The notes: generated by a model not told the origin, from the letters alone. Numbered from the stretch's first letter, positions 11,393 to 18,214 are shown. The stretch: 22,248 nucleotides of DNA from Patescibacteria group bacterium UBA6102 (GCA_002423555.1 DIWQ01000050.1:7151-29398), one strand, 5' to 3'. A program made the numbers and translations.

Positions 11393-12523
11393 ATGGCAGT
11401 AGAAATCGGCAGAAATCAAAAACAGAAAGAAGGATTTGATTCTTTTGTTCCTTTTCCGTTTCCGCCTGACGGAATCTTTAACTTGGCTCAATCCACATTA
11501 ATAAAAACTTCGGAGGCGGCGAGGTTGATTGGAAAGCTTGACGGGATTACGCATACGCTTCCAGATGTTGATTATTTTTTGACAATGTTTGTTAAAAAAG
11601 ATGCTACATCATCGGCGCAAATAGAAGGAACTAAAGCCACGATGATTGATGCGATTGAGAAGAGCGGCGGGGTTGCGACTTCTGAAACCGATGCTGATGA
11701 TATTTTGTTCTATATCAAGGCGCTTGATTATGGTATTGAACGGCTGAAAAATTTTCCTCTGTCGTTAAGATTGATAAAAGAAATTCATAGCCGTCTTATG
11801 GCCGGTGCGCGAGCGAGCCATTTTTCCAATCCGGGTGAGTTTAGAAAATCACCAAATTGGATCGGCGGAACAACGCCGGCAAATGCGTTATTTGTGCCGC
11901 CGTCAGTTGAGGAAATGCATCGCGCCCTAAATGATTTTGAGAGATTTCTTCATAATGAAGAGGTGACTTTTCCCTTGGTTCATATTGCATGTACGCATGC
12001 CCAATTTGAAACGATTCATCCATTTTTAGATGGTAACGGACGAACCGGCCGATTACTTGTAACAATGCTTCTATGCCATAGAAAGCTTTTGGAAAGACCG
12101 GTGCTTTTTCTCTCGTCTTATTTTAAGAAACATCAGAAAATATATTACCAAAAGCTCAATGGATATCATTTTGGAAAGGTTGAGGATTGGGTTGATTTCT
12201 TTTTGGACGGAGTTATCGATACGGCCAATGAATCAATTTTGATTTCAAAAAAAATTACAAAAATTCGCGAACAGGATTTGGAGAAAATCCAATCGCTTGC
12301 AAAAAGGGAATCGGAGAGCGGCGTAAAGGTGTTAAGAAAATTATACGCCCAGCCGATAATAACATCAAAAACAATGATGGAGTGGACCGGTTTTACCAGG
12401 GCAGGGGCGCAAAAAGTCATAGACCGGTTTATAAGGATCGGGATTTTGGAATTAAAGGAAAACAAGACCGGCTATGATCGTTCTTATATCTATCGCAGGT
12501 ATACTGACGCATTTTTAAGCTAG
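11393..12523 (+). CDS. Fic family protein (class II, N-terminal inhibitory helix)
   Basis: A 376-residue Fic protein with the complete active site HPFLDGNGRTGR at 209-220 (catalytic His209, metal-binding Asp213, both arginines), so it should transfer AMP from ATP to a hydroxyl of a target protein. The N-terminal Fic_N-type region carries the autoinhibitory motif SSAQIEGT (73-80) with Glu78 poised to block the second arginine, the class II arrangement. After the Fic core comes a C-terminal winged-helix region (about 310-376, TSKTMMEWTGFTRAGAQKVI) likely to bind DNA. Target unknown. The ATG at 11393 lies at the edge of a dyad cluster, consistent with autoregulation. It is not near an obvious antitoxin and does not need one. 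Confidence 0.93.
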   Translation: MAVEIGRNQKQKEGFDSFVPFPFPPDGIFNLAQSTLIKTSEAARLIGKLDGITHTLPDVDYFLTMFVKKDATSSAQIEGTKATMIDAIEKSGGVATSETDADDILFYIKALDYGIERLKNFPLSLRLIKEIHSRLMAGARASHFSNPGEFRKSPNWIGGTTPANALFVPPSVEEMHRALNDFERFLHNEEVTFPLVHIACTHAQFETIHPFLDGNGRTGRLLVTMLLCHRKLLERPVLFLSSYFKKHQKIYYQKLNGYHFGKVEDWVDFFLDGVIDTANESILISKKITKIREQDLEKIQSLAKRESESGVKVLRKLYAQPIITSKTMMEWTGFTRAGAQKVIDRFIRIGILELKENKTGYDRSYIYRRYTDAFLS

Positions 12524-12539
12524 GGCCTAGGAATATTAG

Positions 12540-12713
12540 GAATATTCCCAGTCGGCGATCGCGGCCACCGGCCCGCGCGACGCGAAAAGCTTCAAAAAAT
12601 GGGCAATGGAAAAAATCGACCGCGATTACCGCAAAAAGATATTTTTCCCCTTCGCTCGCAAAATGATCGCCAAGCGCCACAAAGTATTAAAAGGGTTTCT
12701 AATTGCGGCTTAA
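12540..12713 (+). pseudogene. C-terminal gene remnant, copy 2
   Basis: Open for 57 codons after a TAG at 12537: EYSQSAIAATGPRDAKSFKK then WAMEKIDRDYRKKIFFPFAR then KMIAKRHKVLKGFLIAA and TAA. The part from KKWAMEKI on is paralogous to the remnant at 10126-10233, with clear DNA identity too (TCAAAAAATGGGCAATGG in both). No start codon fits before it, so it is the end of a lost gene. Palindromic CTAGG-G-CCTAG and repeated AGGAATATT lie just upstream at 12520-12547 and may mark the break. Family not recognised. Confidence 0.5.
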
Positions 12714-12721
12714 ACCGGAAT

Positions 12722-13285
12722 ATGGAAATGAATAAGGTTTTACGGCTAACTGACCGAAAAGAATGGCGGAAATGGCTGGAGATGAATCATGGCAAGGGAA
12801 AGGCGGTTTGGCTGGTATATTATAATAAAAAAAGCGGCAAAGCGCGCATTGCCTATAATGATGCCGTGGAGGAGGCGCTGGCGTTTGGCTGGATTGACAG
12901 CACGGTAAAAAAACTGGATGAAAATTCTACGGCGCAGAGATTTACGCCGCGCAATCCAAAAAGCGGTTATTCGCAGGCGAATATTGAGCGGTTGCGGCGG
13001 CTTGTGGCCGAGGGGCGGGTGATTCCGGCGGTGCGAAAAGAGGTTGCGGCGGTGTTGGCGAAAAAGTTTGTGTTTCCGCCGGACATTATGGCCAAGATTA
13101 AAGCCAACAAAATTGCCTGGGACAATTTCCGCAAATTTTCTCCGGCCTACCAAAGAATCCGCGTTGGCTATGTTGAGCGCGCGCGATCCCACCCTGCAGA
13201 ATTTGAGAAACGCCTTGCCAATCTCATAAAAAAGTCCGGACAAAACAAGCAATTTGGTTTTGGCGGCATTGAAAAGTATTATTAG
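12722..13285 (+). CDS. YdeI/OmdA family protein
   Basis: I start at ATG 12722 (MEMNKVLRLTDRKEWRKWLE, 187 residues); the open frame upstream overlaps the remnant. The sequence matches the YdeI/OmpD-associated family: VWLVYYNKKSGK, EEALAFGWIDS (51-60), QRFTPRNPKSGYS (72-84) and the C-terminal FRKFSPAYQRIRVGYVERAR. Family members have been linked to protection against bacteriocins and antimicrobial peptides, but the biochemical role is not known. It begins 8 nt after the remnant stop and stands alone. An alternative start at 12728 would remove two residues. Confidence 0.88.
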   Translation: MEMNKVLRLTDRKEWRKWLEMNHGKGKAVWLVYYNKKSGKARIAYNDAVEEALAFGWIDSTVKKLDENSTAQRFTPRNPKSGYSQANIERLRRLVAEGRVIPAVRKEVAAVLAKKFVFPPDIMAKIKANKIAWDNFRKFSPAYQRIRVGYVERARSHPAEFEKRLANLIKKSGQNKQFGFGGIEKYY

Positions 13286-13323
13286 GCAATAGCCATGAAT
13301 TTAGAATTTAATTACTTTGAATC

Positions 13324-13435
13324 ACGAAACCATTAAATTCAAATGCCGTTGGAGGGGTCTAACCGCTCGCGTTATCCCTCGGATTACCTCGGGACAAGCG
13401 CGAGGGATTAGACCCCAAAATACAAAACGTTTCGT
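13324..13435. repeat. Compound inverted-repeat element
   Basis: Three nested dyads: outer ACGAAAC (13324-13330) with GTTTCGT (13429-13435); middle GGGGTCTAA (13354-13362) with TTAGACCCC (13408-13416); inner ATCCCTCG (13374-13381) with CGAGGGAT (13401-13408), the last sharing a base with the middle arm and thus an alternative fold. The GC-rich core contrasts with the AT-rich flanks. It resembles REP-type elements mobilised by RAYT transposases, but no transposase is in the window. Confidence 0.55.
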
Positions 13436-13458
13436 AATTTATTGTAAATATATTAATT

Positions 13459-14310
13459 ATGGAAGCGGATAAACTATATCAACAACTGGAGAAGGATTTT
13501 ATTGCTCCGGGATTGAGCGACGATTGGGGCGAATGGCTGGCGCCGATCGCGGGATTCGTTTGCGATAATTTCAAGCGGCGGTCAATGGGGCTGGTGTGCG
13601 ATTTTAACGAAGAAATCAATAAAGTCTATGCGGCGGTTTTTCCTTCAAATGCGGTAATGGAAAAAATTTTATCGGATGGCGCGCAAAATGCAATGTTGTT
13701 TGTCCATCATCCGGCAGTTTGGAATATCGCCGCGCCGCAAGTTTTCTTGCCGCCGGAGGCCGGTTTATTGCGGCAATTCAAAAACAATGGAATATCAGTC
13801 TATAATCTTCACGTGCCACTGGACAATTTCGGCGAGTACTCCACCAGCGTGTCGCTGGCGCGTGTTCTGGGCATTAAAATTGAAAAAGCCTTTGCTCCCT
13901 ATTTTGGCGCGTTGTGCGGGGTGTTCGGGCAAACCGAATTAACCTTGATTGGCGATTTGAAAGATAAATTTGAAAAAGCGGTTGGCCATAAATGCGGGTT
14001 ATACCGATACGGTTTGGATGGAATTGCGAAAAAGAAAGTGGCGGTGGTGGCCGGCGGAGGGAATGAAGCGGGCTTATTGAAGGAAATCGCCGATGAGGGC
14101 GTCAATGTTTTGCTGACGGGTGTTATCGCAAAAAACGAATTTTCCAAACCGGCGCACGAATTTGCCAAGAGGCATAAAATAAATCTTTTGGGCGGCACAC
14201 ACTATTCCACGGAAAAATTTGCTTGTATCGCCATGGTTGATTATTTCAAAAAATTGGGCTTGTCCGCGGAATTTGTCGCCGATCAACCGACGATGGAAGA
14301 CATCGCTTGA
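13459..14310 (+). CDS. NIF3-like dinuclear metal-binding protein
   Basis: A 283-residue member of the NIF3/YbgI (GTP cyclohydrolase I type 2 homolog) family. Metal ligands are in the expected places: FVHHPAVW (His83, His84), NLHVPLDN (His118, Asp122), and the C-terminal GGTHYSTEKFA (His248, Glu252). The family forms hexameric rings and binds two metal ions; its cellular function is still debated despite the cyclohydrolase label. Length fits members without the extra insert domain. The ATG at 13459 follows TTAATTATGG and has no Shine-Dalgarno. It stands after the compound repeat at 13324-13435 and before a cupin gene on the same strand with a 91-nt gap in which I see nothing else. Confidence 0.9.
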   Translation: MEADKLYQQLEKDFIAPGLSDDWGEWLAPIAGFVCDNFKRRSMGLVCDFNEEINKVYAAVFPSNAVMEKILSDGAQNAMLFVHHPAVWNIAAPQVFLPPEAGLLRQFKNNGISVYNLHVPLDNFGEYSTSVSLARVLGIKIEKAFAPYFGALCGVFGQTELTLIGDLKDKFEKAVGHKCGLYRYGLDGIAKKKVAVVAGGGNEAGLLKEIADEGVNVLLTGVIAKNEFSKPAHEFAKRHKINLLGGTHYSTEKFACIAMVDYFKKLGLSAEFVADQPTMEDIA

Positions 14311-14401
14311 AAAATAATGCGGGAGTTGGACAAGTTGCGGATAACAGGGTAGGCTTAAATAAAGGTCAGAGTTTGAGGCAATTAAAATTAAAAATAAAAA
14401 T

Positions 14402-14797
14402 ATGAAAGGATTTGTGGGCAATATTGAAGATTTAACCGAGGAAAATGAAAATTTCCGCAAGGTAATCTACACCGGCAAATTCAGCCAGCTGGTGGTGATG
14501 AGCTTAAAACCCGGCGAGGAAATCGGCGCCGAAGTTCACGAGACGCACGATCAGTTTTTCCGTTTTGAAAAGGGTAAAGCCAAGGTGGTGATTGATGATA
14601 ACGAATACCAAGTGGAAGACGATTTTGCGGTGATCGTGCCCGCGGGCGCGAATCACAATGTGATTAATGTCGGCGACGATGAGGTGAAACTCTATACCAT
14701 CTACTCTCCCGCCGAACACCGCGAGGGAGTGGTGCACGCCACCAAAGAAGAGGCGATGGCCGACGACGAGCATTTTGACGGCGTCACCACCGAGTAA
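14402..14797 (+). CDS. Single-domain cupin protein
   Basis: A 131-residue beta-barrel protein of the cupin_2 type. Cupin motif 1 is the variant GEEIGAEVHETHDQFFRFEK (39-57: His46, His49, Glu56, then Gly58), and motif 2 is VPAGANHNVINVGD (79-92, His85). These would hold one metal ion. The acidic C-terminal tail (EEAMADDEHFDG) is a lineage feature of this small family. Cupins of this kind are usually sugar-related or stress proteins; no substrate can be named. It is unrelated in sequence to the broken cupin-like gene at 10748. A terminator follows 20 nt after the stop, so it is a single-gene unit. Confidence 0.9.
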   Translation: MKGFVGNIEDLTEENENFRKVIYTGKFSQLVVMSLKPGEEIGAEVHETHDQFFRFEKGKAKVVIDDNEYQVEDDFAVIVPAGANHNVINVGDDEVKLYTIYSPAEHREGVVHATKEEAMADDEHFDGVTTE

Positions 14798-14816
14798 TAA
14801 ATCCGGTCGGCAAACA

Positions 14817-14840
14817 AAAAACGCGGGAATCCGCGTTTTT
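14817..14840 (+). terminator. Rho-independent terminator after cupin gene
   Basis: AAAAACGCGG (14817-14826), loop GAAT, CCGCGTTTTT (14831-14840): a perfect 10-bp stem with A-run and T-run, so it would work on both strands. Confidence 0.9.
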
Positions 14841-14936
14841 GCGTTGCAAACGGTGCTGTTTTTGATATGCTGATAAGCATAAAGCCATATAATCATATAT
14901 AGAAGTATAAAATCATAAAAACATAAAAACAAAATT

Positions 14937-15203
14937 ATGGATGAAGAAGTTTTAATTTGCCAGAGTTGCGGCATGCCGATGGCCGCCGCCGAAGATTTCG
15001 GCACCGACGCCGACGGCGGGCAATGCCGGGATTATTGCCGCCATTGCCGCCAAGAGGGAAAATTTACCGCCGAGGTGGAGTTGCCGGAGTTTATTGAGAT
15101 GCAAGTGAAAATTGCGGTGGAAAATTTGGGTATGGATGAGGAGGAAGCCCGCGCGGTCGCCGAAATGACTTTGCCGGAATTGAAGCGCTGGCAAAAGGAG
15201 TGA
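14937..15203 (+). CDS. Small zinc-ribbon protein
   Basis: An 88-residue protein whose first 45 residues match the 'putative zinc ribbon' family: CQSCGMPM with Cys8 and Cys11, FGTDADGGQ, then YCRHC with Cys34 and Cys37 as the second zinc pair; Cys30 is extra. Residues 47-88 form two or three helices (ELPEFIEMQVKIAVENLG, EEEARAVAEMTLPELKRW) as in other members. The family is widespread but has no proven function. The start ATG at 14937 follows AAAATTATGG without a Shine-Dalgarno. It is followed 38 nt later by the secreted cysteine-rich gene, and the two may be cotranscribed. Confidence 0.88.
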   Translation: MDEEVLICQSCGMPMAAAEDFGTDADGGQCRDYCRHCRQEGKFTAEVELPEFIEMQVKIAVENLGMDEEEARAVAEMTLPELKRWQKE

Positions 15204-15241
15204 GCGGTTTTCCCGTGAGAGTTTTAAATTGCCAATAATAT

Positions 15242-16045
15242 ATGCAAAAAACAAGCCAAATTTTGATTCTGGCCGCCGCGCTTTTAATTCTGGCCGCCGC
15301 GGCCATATTTTTGTTGCCTTTAAAAAGCACGCCGGTGGTGGAAGCGCCGTCGGAGCCGGAAATCGGAAACGGACAGAACGGCGAGAAAATCGCGGATGAA
15401 AAATATTGCAACGGCTTTTCGCCCGAAGCCTGTCCGGAGGGATGCGCGGTTTGCCCGCCGTGCGAAGTTTGCAGTTCAATCCAATGCCGCTTGGAATCGT
15501 CGTGCGCGGCGATCGGGTTTGATAAAGATTGGTATCACGGCAATGTGGTGATTGACGAAACAATGCCATTGCCGGATAACGGCGGCGGACAGAGCGAGAA
15601 TACCGGCATGGCCAATCCCGCCTCGGTTTATTGCGTTGATCAGGGCGGCAAACTGGAAATCCGGGAAGGCGATGGCGGGCAATACGGAATGTGCGTTTTT
15701 GCCGACGGCCGGGAATGCGATGAATGGGGATTTTTTCGCAGTGGTGTTTGCGGCGATCCATCGGATGGCGGTACCGGCGCGGAGGTTGATAATGTTGTCT
15801 GCGGCCGGGAAAATTGCCATGGGTTGGACATTAAATGCGGGCCCAATCCTGCCGAAATTTGCACCATGGAATATCAATTGGGCGACAAATGCTTGCGGTT
15901 GGTCAACTGCGGAATAAAAGACGGCGTTTGCCAACAAATTCCCAACGCGGCGTTTGACGCCTGCAAGACGTGCGTGCAAAAATGCGAAACCGATTTTGCC
16001 AACAACCCGCAAGGCGCGTTTACCTGCGAAGCCAAATGCGAATGA
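15242..16045 (+). CDS. Secreted or membrane-anchored cysteine-rich protein with DUF333 domain
   Basis: A 267-residue exported protein: an N-terminal hydrophobic segment (about 7-26, ILILAAALLILAAAAIFLLP) is a signal-anchor or signal peptide without a clear lipobox cysteine. A cysteine-dense stretch follows (56-88, CPEGCAVCPPCEVC). Residues about 123-170 are a DUF333 (hemolysin-like) domain: MANPASVYCVDQGGKLEIRE, then YGMCVFADGRECDEWGFFRS, GVC. The C-terminal third has another set of paired cysteines (CGRENCHGLDIKC, CKTCVQKC). About two dozen cysteines imply many disulfide bonds outside the cytoplasm. DUF333 proteins are exported and of unknown function. It is the second cysteine-rich envelope protein of the window (see 4378). 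Confidence 0.85.
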   Translation: MQKTSQILILAAALLILAAAAIFLLPLKSTPVVEAPSEPEIGNGQNGEKIADEKYCNGFSPEACPEGCAVCPPCEVCSSIQCRLESSCAAIGFDKDWYHGNVVIDETMPLPDNGGGQSENTGMANPASVYCVDQGGKLEIREGDGGQYGMCVFADGRECDEWGFFRSGVCGDPSDGGTGAEVDNVVCGRENCHGLDIKCGPNPAEICTMEYQLGDKCLRLVNCGIKDGVCQQIPNAAFDACKTCVQKCETDFANNPQGAFTCEAKCE

Positions 16046-16057
16046 TGATGAGGTTGA

Positions 16058-16672
16058 ATGAGTTTTATGCTTATGCCAAAGAAGAAATTTTATGCTTATC
16101 GGGTCGGCGAAGAGAAAGGAGTAACCGGTAATTGGGGCGAGTGCGCCGAGATCGTGGGCGGGCAGTCGGGAGCGAGATACAAATCGTTTGAAAGCGAGGA
16201 TGAGGCGCGGCGATGGCTGGAGGCGGGCGCGGATTATGCCATAAAACATATTGCCCGCGAGCCGGGAATCTATTTTGACGCGGGTACCGGCGGCGGCAAC
16301 GGCGTGGAGATCAGCGTTACCGATAGCCGGGGGCATGGTTTGCTCCATCGGGTTCTGCCCGAGGATGAATTGAGCGCCTACGGCCATCACTTGCTTGAGC
16401 GCGGCCGGACGAACAATTTCGGCGAACTTTTGGCGTGCAAATACGCCCTGCAAATCGCGCTGGAAACCGGGATGGAAAAAATTTTTGGCGACAGCAAATT
16501 GGTGCTGGATTTTTGGTCCAAGGGGCACATCAAAAAAGAAATGGACGGCGAAACCATCGCGCTGGCCGGCGAAGTCGCCAAATTGCGGAAAAAATTTGAA
16601 CGGCTGGGCGGCCATATGAGCCGCATCTCGGGCGGCGCCAACCCCGCCGATTTGGGCTTCCACAAAAACTGA
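16058..16672 (+). CDS. rnhA: Ribonuclease H with N-terminal viroplasmin-like domain
   Basis: A 204-residue protein with two domains. Residues 10-54 (FYAYRVGEEKGVTGNWGECA, then YKSFESEDEARRWL) are a caulimovirus viroplasmin-type domain that binds RNA-DNA hybrids, as in eukaryotic and some bacterial RNase H1. Residues 70-204 are RNase H: IYFDAGTGGG (Asp74), NNFGELLACKYAL (Glu123), GDSKLVLDFW (Asp145) and PADLGFH (Asp198), the four carboxylates of the active site. It removes RNA from RNA-DNA hybrids, as in primer or R-loop clearance. The start could be ATG 16058, with GAGG only 4 nt upstream, or ATG 16073 (MPKKKFYAYRVG), which matches the family better. It ends before the ATP synthase promoter region. 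Confidence 0.9.
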   Translation: MSFMLMPKKKFYAYRVGEEKGVTGNWGECAEIVGGQSGARYKSFESEDEARRWLEAGADYAIKHIAREPGIYFDAGTGGGNGVEISVTDSRGHGLLHRVLPEDELSAYGHHLLERGRTNNFGELLACKYALQIALETGMEKIFGDSKLVLDFWSKGHIKKEMDGETIALAGEVAKLRKKFERLGGHMSRISGGANPADLGFHKN

Positions 16673-16683
16673 TTTTCCGTTAG

Positions 16684-16721
16684 CGGACATTCCAATATTC
16701 TTGAGAATGTGAGAATGTCCG
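16684..16721. repeat. Dyad between rnhA and the ATP synthase operon
   Basis: CGGACATTC (16684-16692) and GAATGTCCG (16713-16721) are perfect inverted copies with a 20-nt loop that contains a smaller pair (ATTCTTGAGAAT). There is no T-run, so it may be a regulatory site or weak terminator for rnhA rather than a standard terminator. Confidence 0.5.
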
Positions 16722-16737
16722 TAATTATGGGGAAGAT

Positions 16738-16766
16738 TTGACTTTGGAGCAAAAAGGGAGTAAAAA
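16738..16766 (+). promoter_or_regulatory. Promoter of the ATP synthase operon
   Basis: TTGACT (16738-16743) and TAAAAA (16761-16766) with a 17-nt spacer. The start site would be near 16773, leaving a leader of about 40 nt that holds a good ribosome site, GAGGGAG (16798-16804), 8 nt before the atpB ATG. This is one of few clear Shine-Dalgarno sequences in the window, in line with strong translation of the first gene. Confidence 0.6.
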
Positions 16767-16812
16767 TTAGGTGGACCCGTAAAGAGGGCGTTTTTTTGAG
16801 GGAGAAACGAAT

Positions 16813-17526
16813 ATGGAAGAAATATCCGTGGCGGCGCACACCGCGTTTGAGATCGGAGGCATTGCCATCACCAACACCGGGTTTTGGATAATTTTGCTGG
16901 CAGGCGGCTTGGCGGTGTTTTTGCCGTCGGTGTTCGCCAAAGCGAAAATCGTGCCGGGGAAAATTCAGAATCTGCTGGAATTCGTCTTGGAAACTTTCTT
17001 GAATTTTTGCGATTCCATCACCAATTCGCGCAAAAAAACCGAAGAAATTTTTCCGTTTGCGATGACGCTGTTTCTGCTGATTTGGGTGGCGAATCTGGTG
17101 GAGCTGATTCCCGGTCTGGGAACTTTTTCCATCTTGCGCGCGCCCAGCTCGGACCTGAATTTTACCATTGCGCTGGCGGCGTTATCAATATTTTATGTCA
17201 ATTATCTGGCGCTGAAAAACTTGGGGCTTGTTCCTTATCTGGGCAAGTTTTTTAATTTCAAAAATCCGATTTTGCTGTTCGTGGGAATTTTGGAGCTGAT
17301 GGGGGAATTCACGCGCATCATTTCGCTGTCAATGCGGCTTTTCGGCAATCTGTTTGCCGGAGAAGTGCTGTTGATTGTGGTGTCCACCGGCATCCATTGG
17401 TCGCTGGCCTATCTGGTGCCGCTTCCGTTTTTGGGGCTGGAAACGCTGGTGGGGTTTTTGCAGGCGTTCATATTTTCCTCGCTGGTTGTGGTGTTTTATT
17501 CCACGGCCACGGAAGCGCACGCATAG
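16813..17526 (+). CDS. atpB: F-type ATP synthase subunit a
   Basis: A 237-residue membrane protein with five to six hydrophobic helices. The key segment EFTRIISLSMRLFGNLFAGE (165-184) contains the essential Arg175 that faces the c-ring carboxylate and the conserved LFGNLFAGE. The C-terminal helix LVGFLQAFIFSSLVVVFYST is the other half-channel helix. Subunit a guides protons between the two half-channels and the rotating c-ring. Length is typical of short bacterial a subunits. It starts the operon behind its own promoter and the GAGGGAG ribosome site. A 129-bp AT-rich spacer with inverted repeats follows before the AtpI/AtpZ-like gene. Confidence 0.96.
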   Translation: MEEISVAAHTAFEIGGIAITNTGFWIILLAGGLAVFLPSVFAKAKIVPGKIQNLLEFVLETFLNFCDSITNSRKKTEEIFPFAMTLFLLIWVANLVELIPGLGTFSILRAPSSDLNFTIALAALSIFYVNYLALKNLGLVPYLGKFFNFKNPILLFVGILELMGEFTRIISLSMRLFGNLFAGEVLLIVVSTGIHWSLAYLVPLPFLGLETLVGFLQAFIFSSLVVVFYSTATEAHA

Positions 17527-17548
17527 AAAAATTTAAAGTGTAAAAATC

Positions 17549-17643
17549 AAAAATCAAAATGACAATGCAAAATTAAAAATTATTAAATGTTAAAATGAAG
17601 CGTTAGCGAAATTTTAACACAAAAATTTTTCATTTTGATTTTT
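17549..17643. repeat. Inverted-repeat spacer between atpB and the AtpI/AtpZ-like gene
   Basis: AAAAATCAAAATG (17549-17561) and CATTTTGATTTTT (17631-17643) are perfect 13-bp inverted ends. Inside, GTTAAAAT and ATTTTAAC pair around GCG-TTA-GCG. The transcript would fold into a long AU-rich stem between the two genes. Related spacers precede atpA and atpG. Confidence 0.6.
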
Positions 17644-17655
17644 CAATTTTGAATT

Positions 17656-17886
17656 ATGAAAAATGGTTTGGCGGCGGCGATGGCAATCGGATTGGAGCTG
17701 GGATTTTTGATGGCGTTGCCGCTGGCGGTGTTTCTGCTTTTGGGAGTTTGGCTGGACAAAAAATTTGGCACAATGCCGCTGTTTGTGATAGTATGTCTGC
17801 TGGCGGGGTTGGGCGCGGTTTTCTTGGAAGTCAAAAGAATAATTTTGCCGTTTCTTGAAAAAAGGTCAAAAAACAGTGATAAATGA
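17656..17886 (+). CDS. AtpI/AtpZ-like F-ATPase accessory membrane protein
   Basis: A 76-residue protein with two membrane helices (about 8-32 and 41-61) joined by the loop LDKKFGTMP, the pattern of the ATPase gene 1 family (AtpZ, often annotated AtpI-like): small hydrophobic partners of the F0 sector implicated in c-ring assembly and Mg2+ or Ca2+ transport. In most operons this gene is first, ahead of atpB; here it lies between atpB and atpE. Its C-terminus is basic (EKRSKNSDK). The ATG at 17656 follows GAATTATG with no Shine-Dalgarno; translation may depend on the AU-rich leader. A short palindrome (ATGATAA-A-TTATCAT, 17883-17897) covers its stop codon. Confidence 0.75.
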   Translation: MKNGLAAAMAIGLELGFLMALPLAVFLLLGVWLDKKFGTMPLFVIVCLLAGLGAVFLEVKRIILPFLEKRSKNSDK

Positions 17887-17928
17887 TAAATTATCATTGA
17901 TAACCAATAAATTTAATCAACCAAAAAT

Positions 17929-18156
17929 ATGGAACTTGAAGTAATGAAACAATTGGCGGCGGCGTTGGCCATCGGCTTGGGCGCCATCGGGCCCGGATTG
18001 GGTATCGGTTTTATCGGCCGCGGCGCCATGGAGGCGATCGGGCGCAATCCGGAAGCGTCGGGAAAAATCAGCACCAATATGATTTTGGCGATTGCGTTCA
18101 CGGATGCCATTGCGATTTTCGCGCTGGTGGTGGCGTTGATCATCATTTTCATCTAG
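17929..18156 (+). CDS. atpE: F-type ATP synthase subunit c
   Basis: A 75-residue hairpin of two membrane helices joined by the polar loop RNPEASGK (39-46). Helix 1 has the glycine-rich GLGAIGPGLGIGFIGRG (17-32) for tight ring packing. Helix 2 has the ion-carrying carboxylate as Asp59 in ILAIAFTDAIAIFALV, like E. coli Asp61 and unlike the glutamate of most c subunits. The Na+ ligand Gln of helix 1 and Ser after the carboxylate (as in Ilyobacter) are replaced by Ile and Ala, so proton coupling is likely. RQPE, usual in the loop, is RNPE here. A GC-rich hairpin follows the stop codon at 18186-18214. Confidence 0.96.
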   Translation: MELEVMKQLAAALAIGLGAIGPGLGIGFIGRGAMEAIGRNPEASGKISTNMILAIAFTDAIAIFALVVALIIIFI

Positions 18157-18185
18157 TCTTTTCGTGAAAGCGTTTGCCCAAAGAA

Positions 18186-18214
18186 GCTGTTTGCGGTTCG
18201 TTACCGCAAGCAGC
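18186..18214 (+). terminator. Intercistronic hairpin after atpE
   Basis: GCTGTTTGCGG (18186-18196), loop TTCGTTA, CCGCAAGCAGC (18204-18214): an 11-bp stem with one G-U pair and no T-run. It stands out as the only GC-rich stable stem in the F0 part of the operon and may protect the atpE message or reduce read-through, giving more c than other subunits. Confidence 0.6.

Noticed and set aside
13351..13371. GGAGGGGT and AACCGCTC next to each other resemble pieces of the tRNA-Ser 5' end and might mark the far end of the island.
   Set aside because: Each match is only 8 bases, the two pieces are in opposite orientation, and both are explained by the GGGGTCTAA dyad.
15476..16690. 404-codon minus-strand open frame across the DUF333 and RNase H genes.
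   Set aside because: Both plus-strand genes have conserved domains and active-site residues; the minus frame has no recognisable domain and no start or promoter context.
16767..16812. Weak CCC...GGG pairing with a T-run near 16774-16797 as an attenuator in the atpB leader.
   Set aside because: Only three base pairs form, which is too little for a credible terminator.
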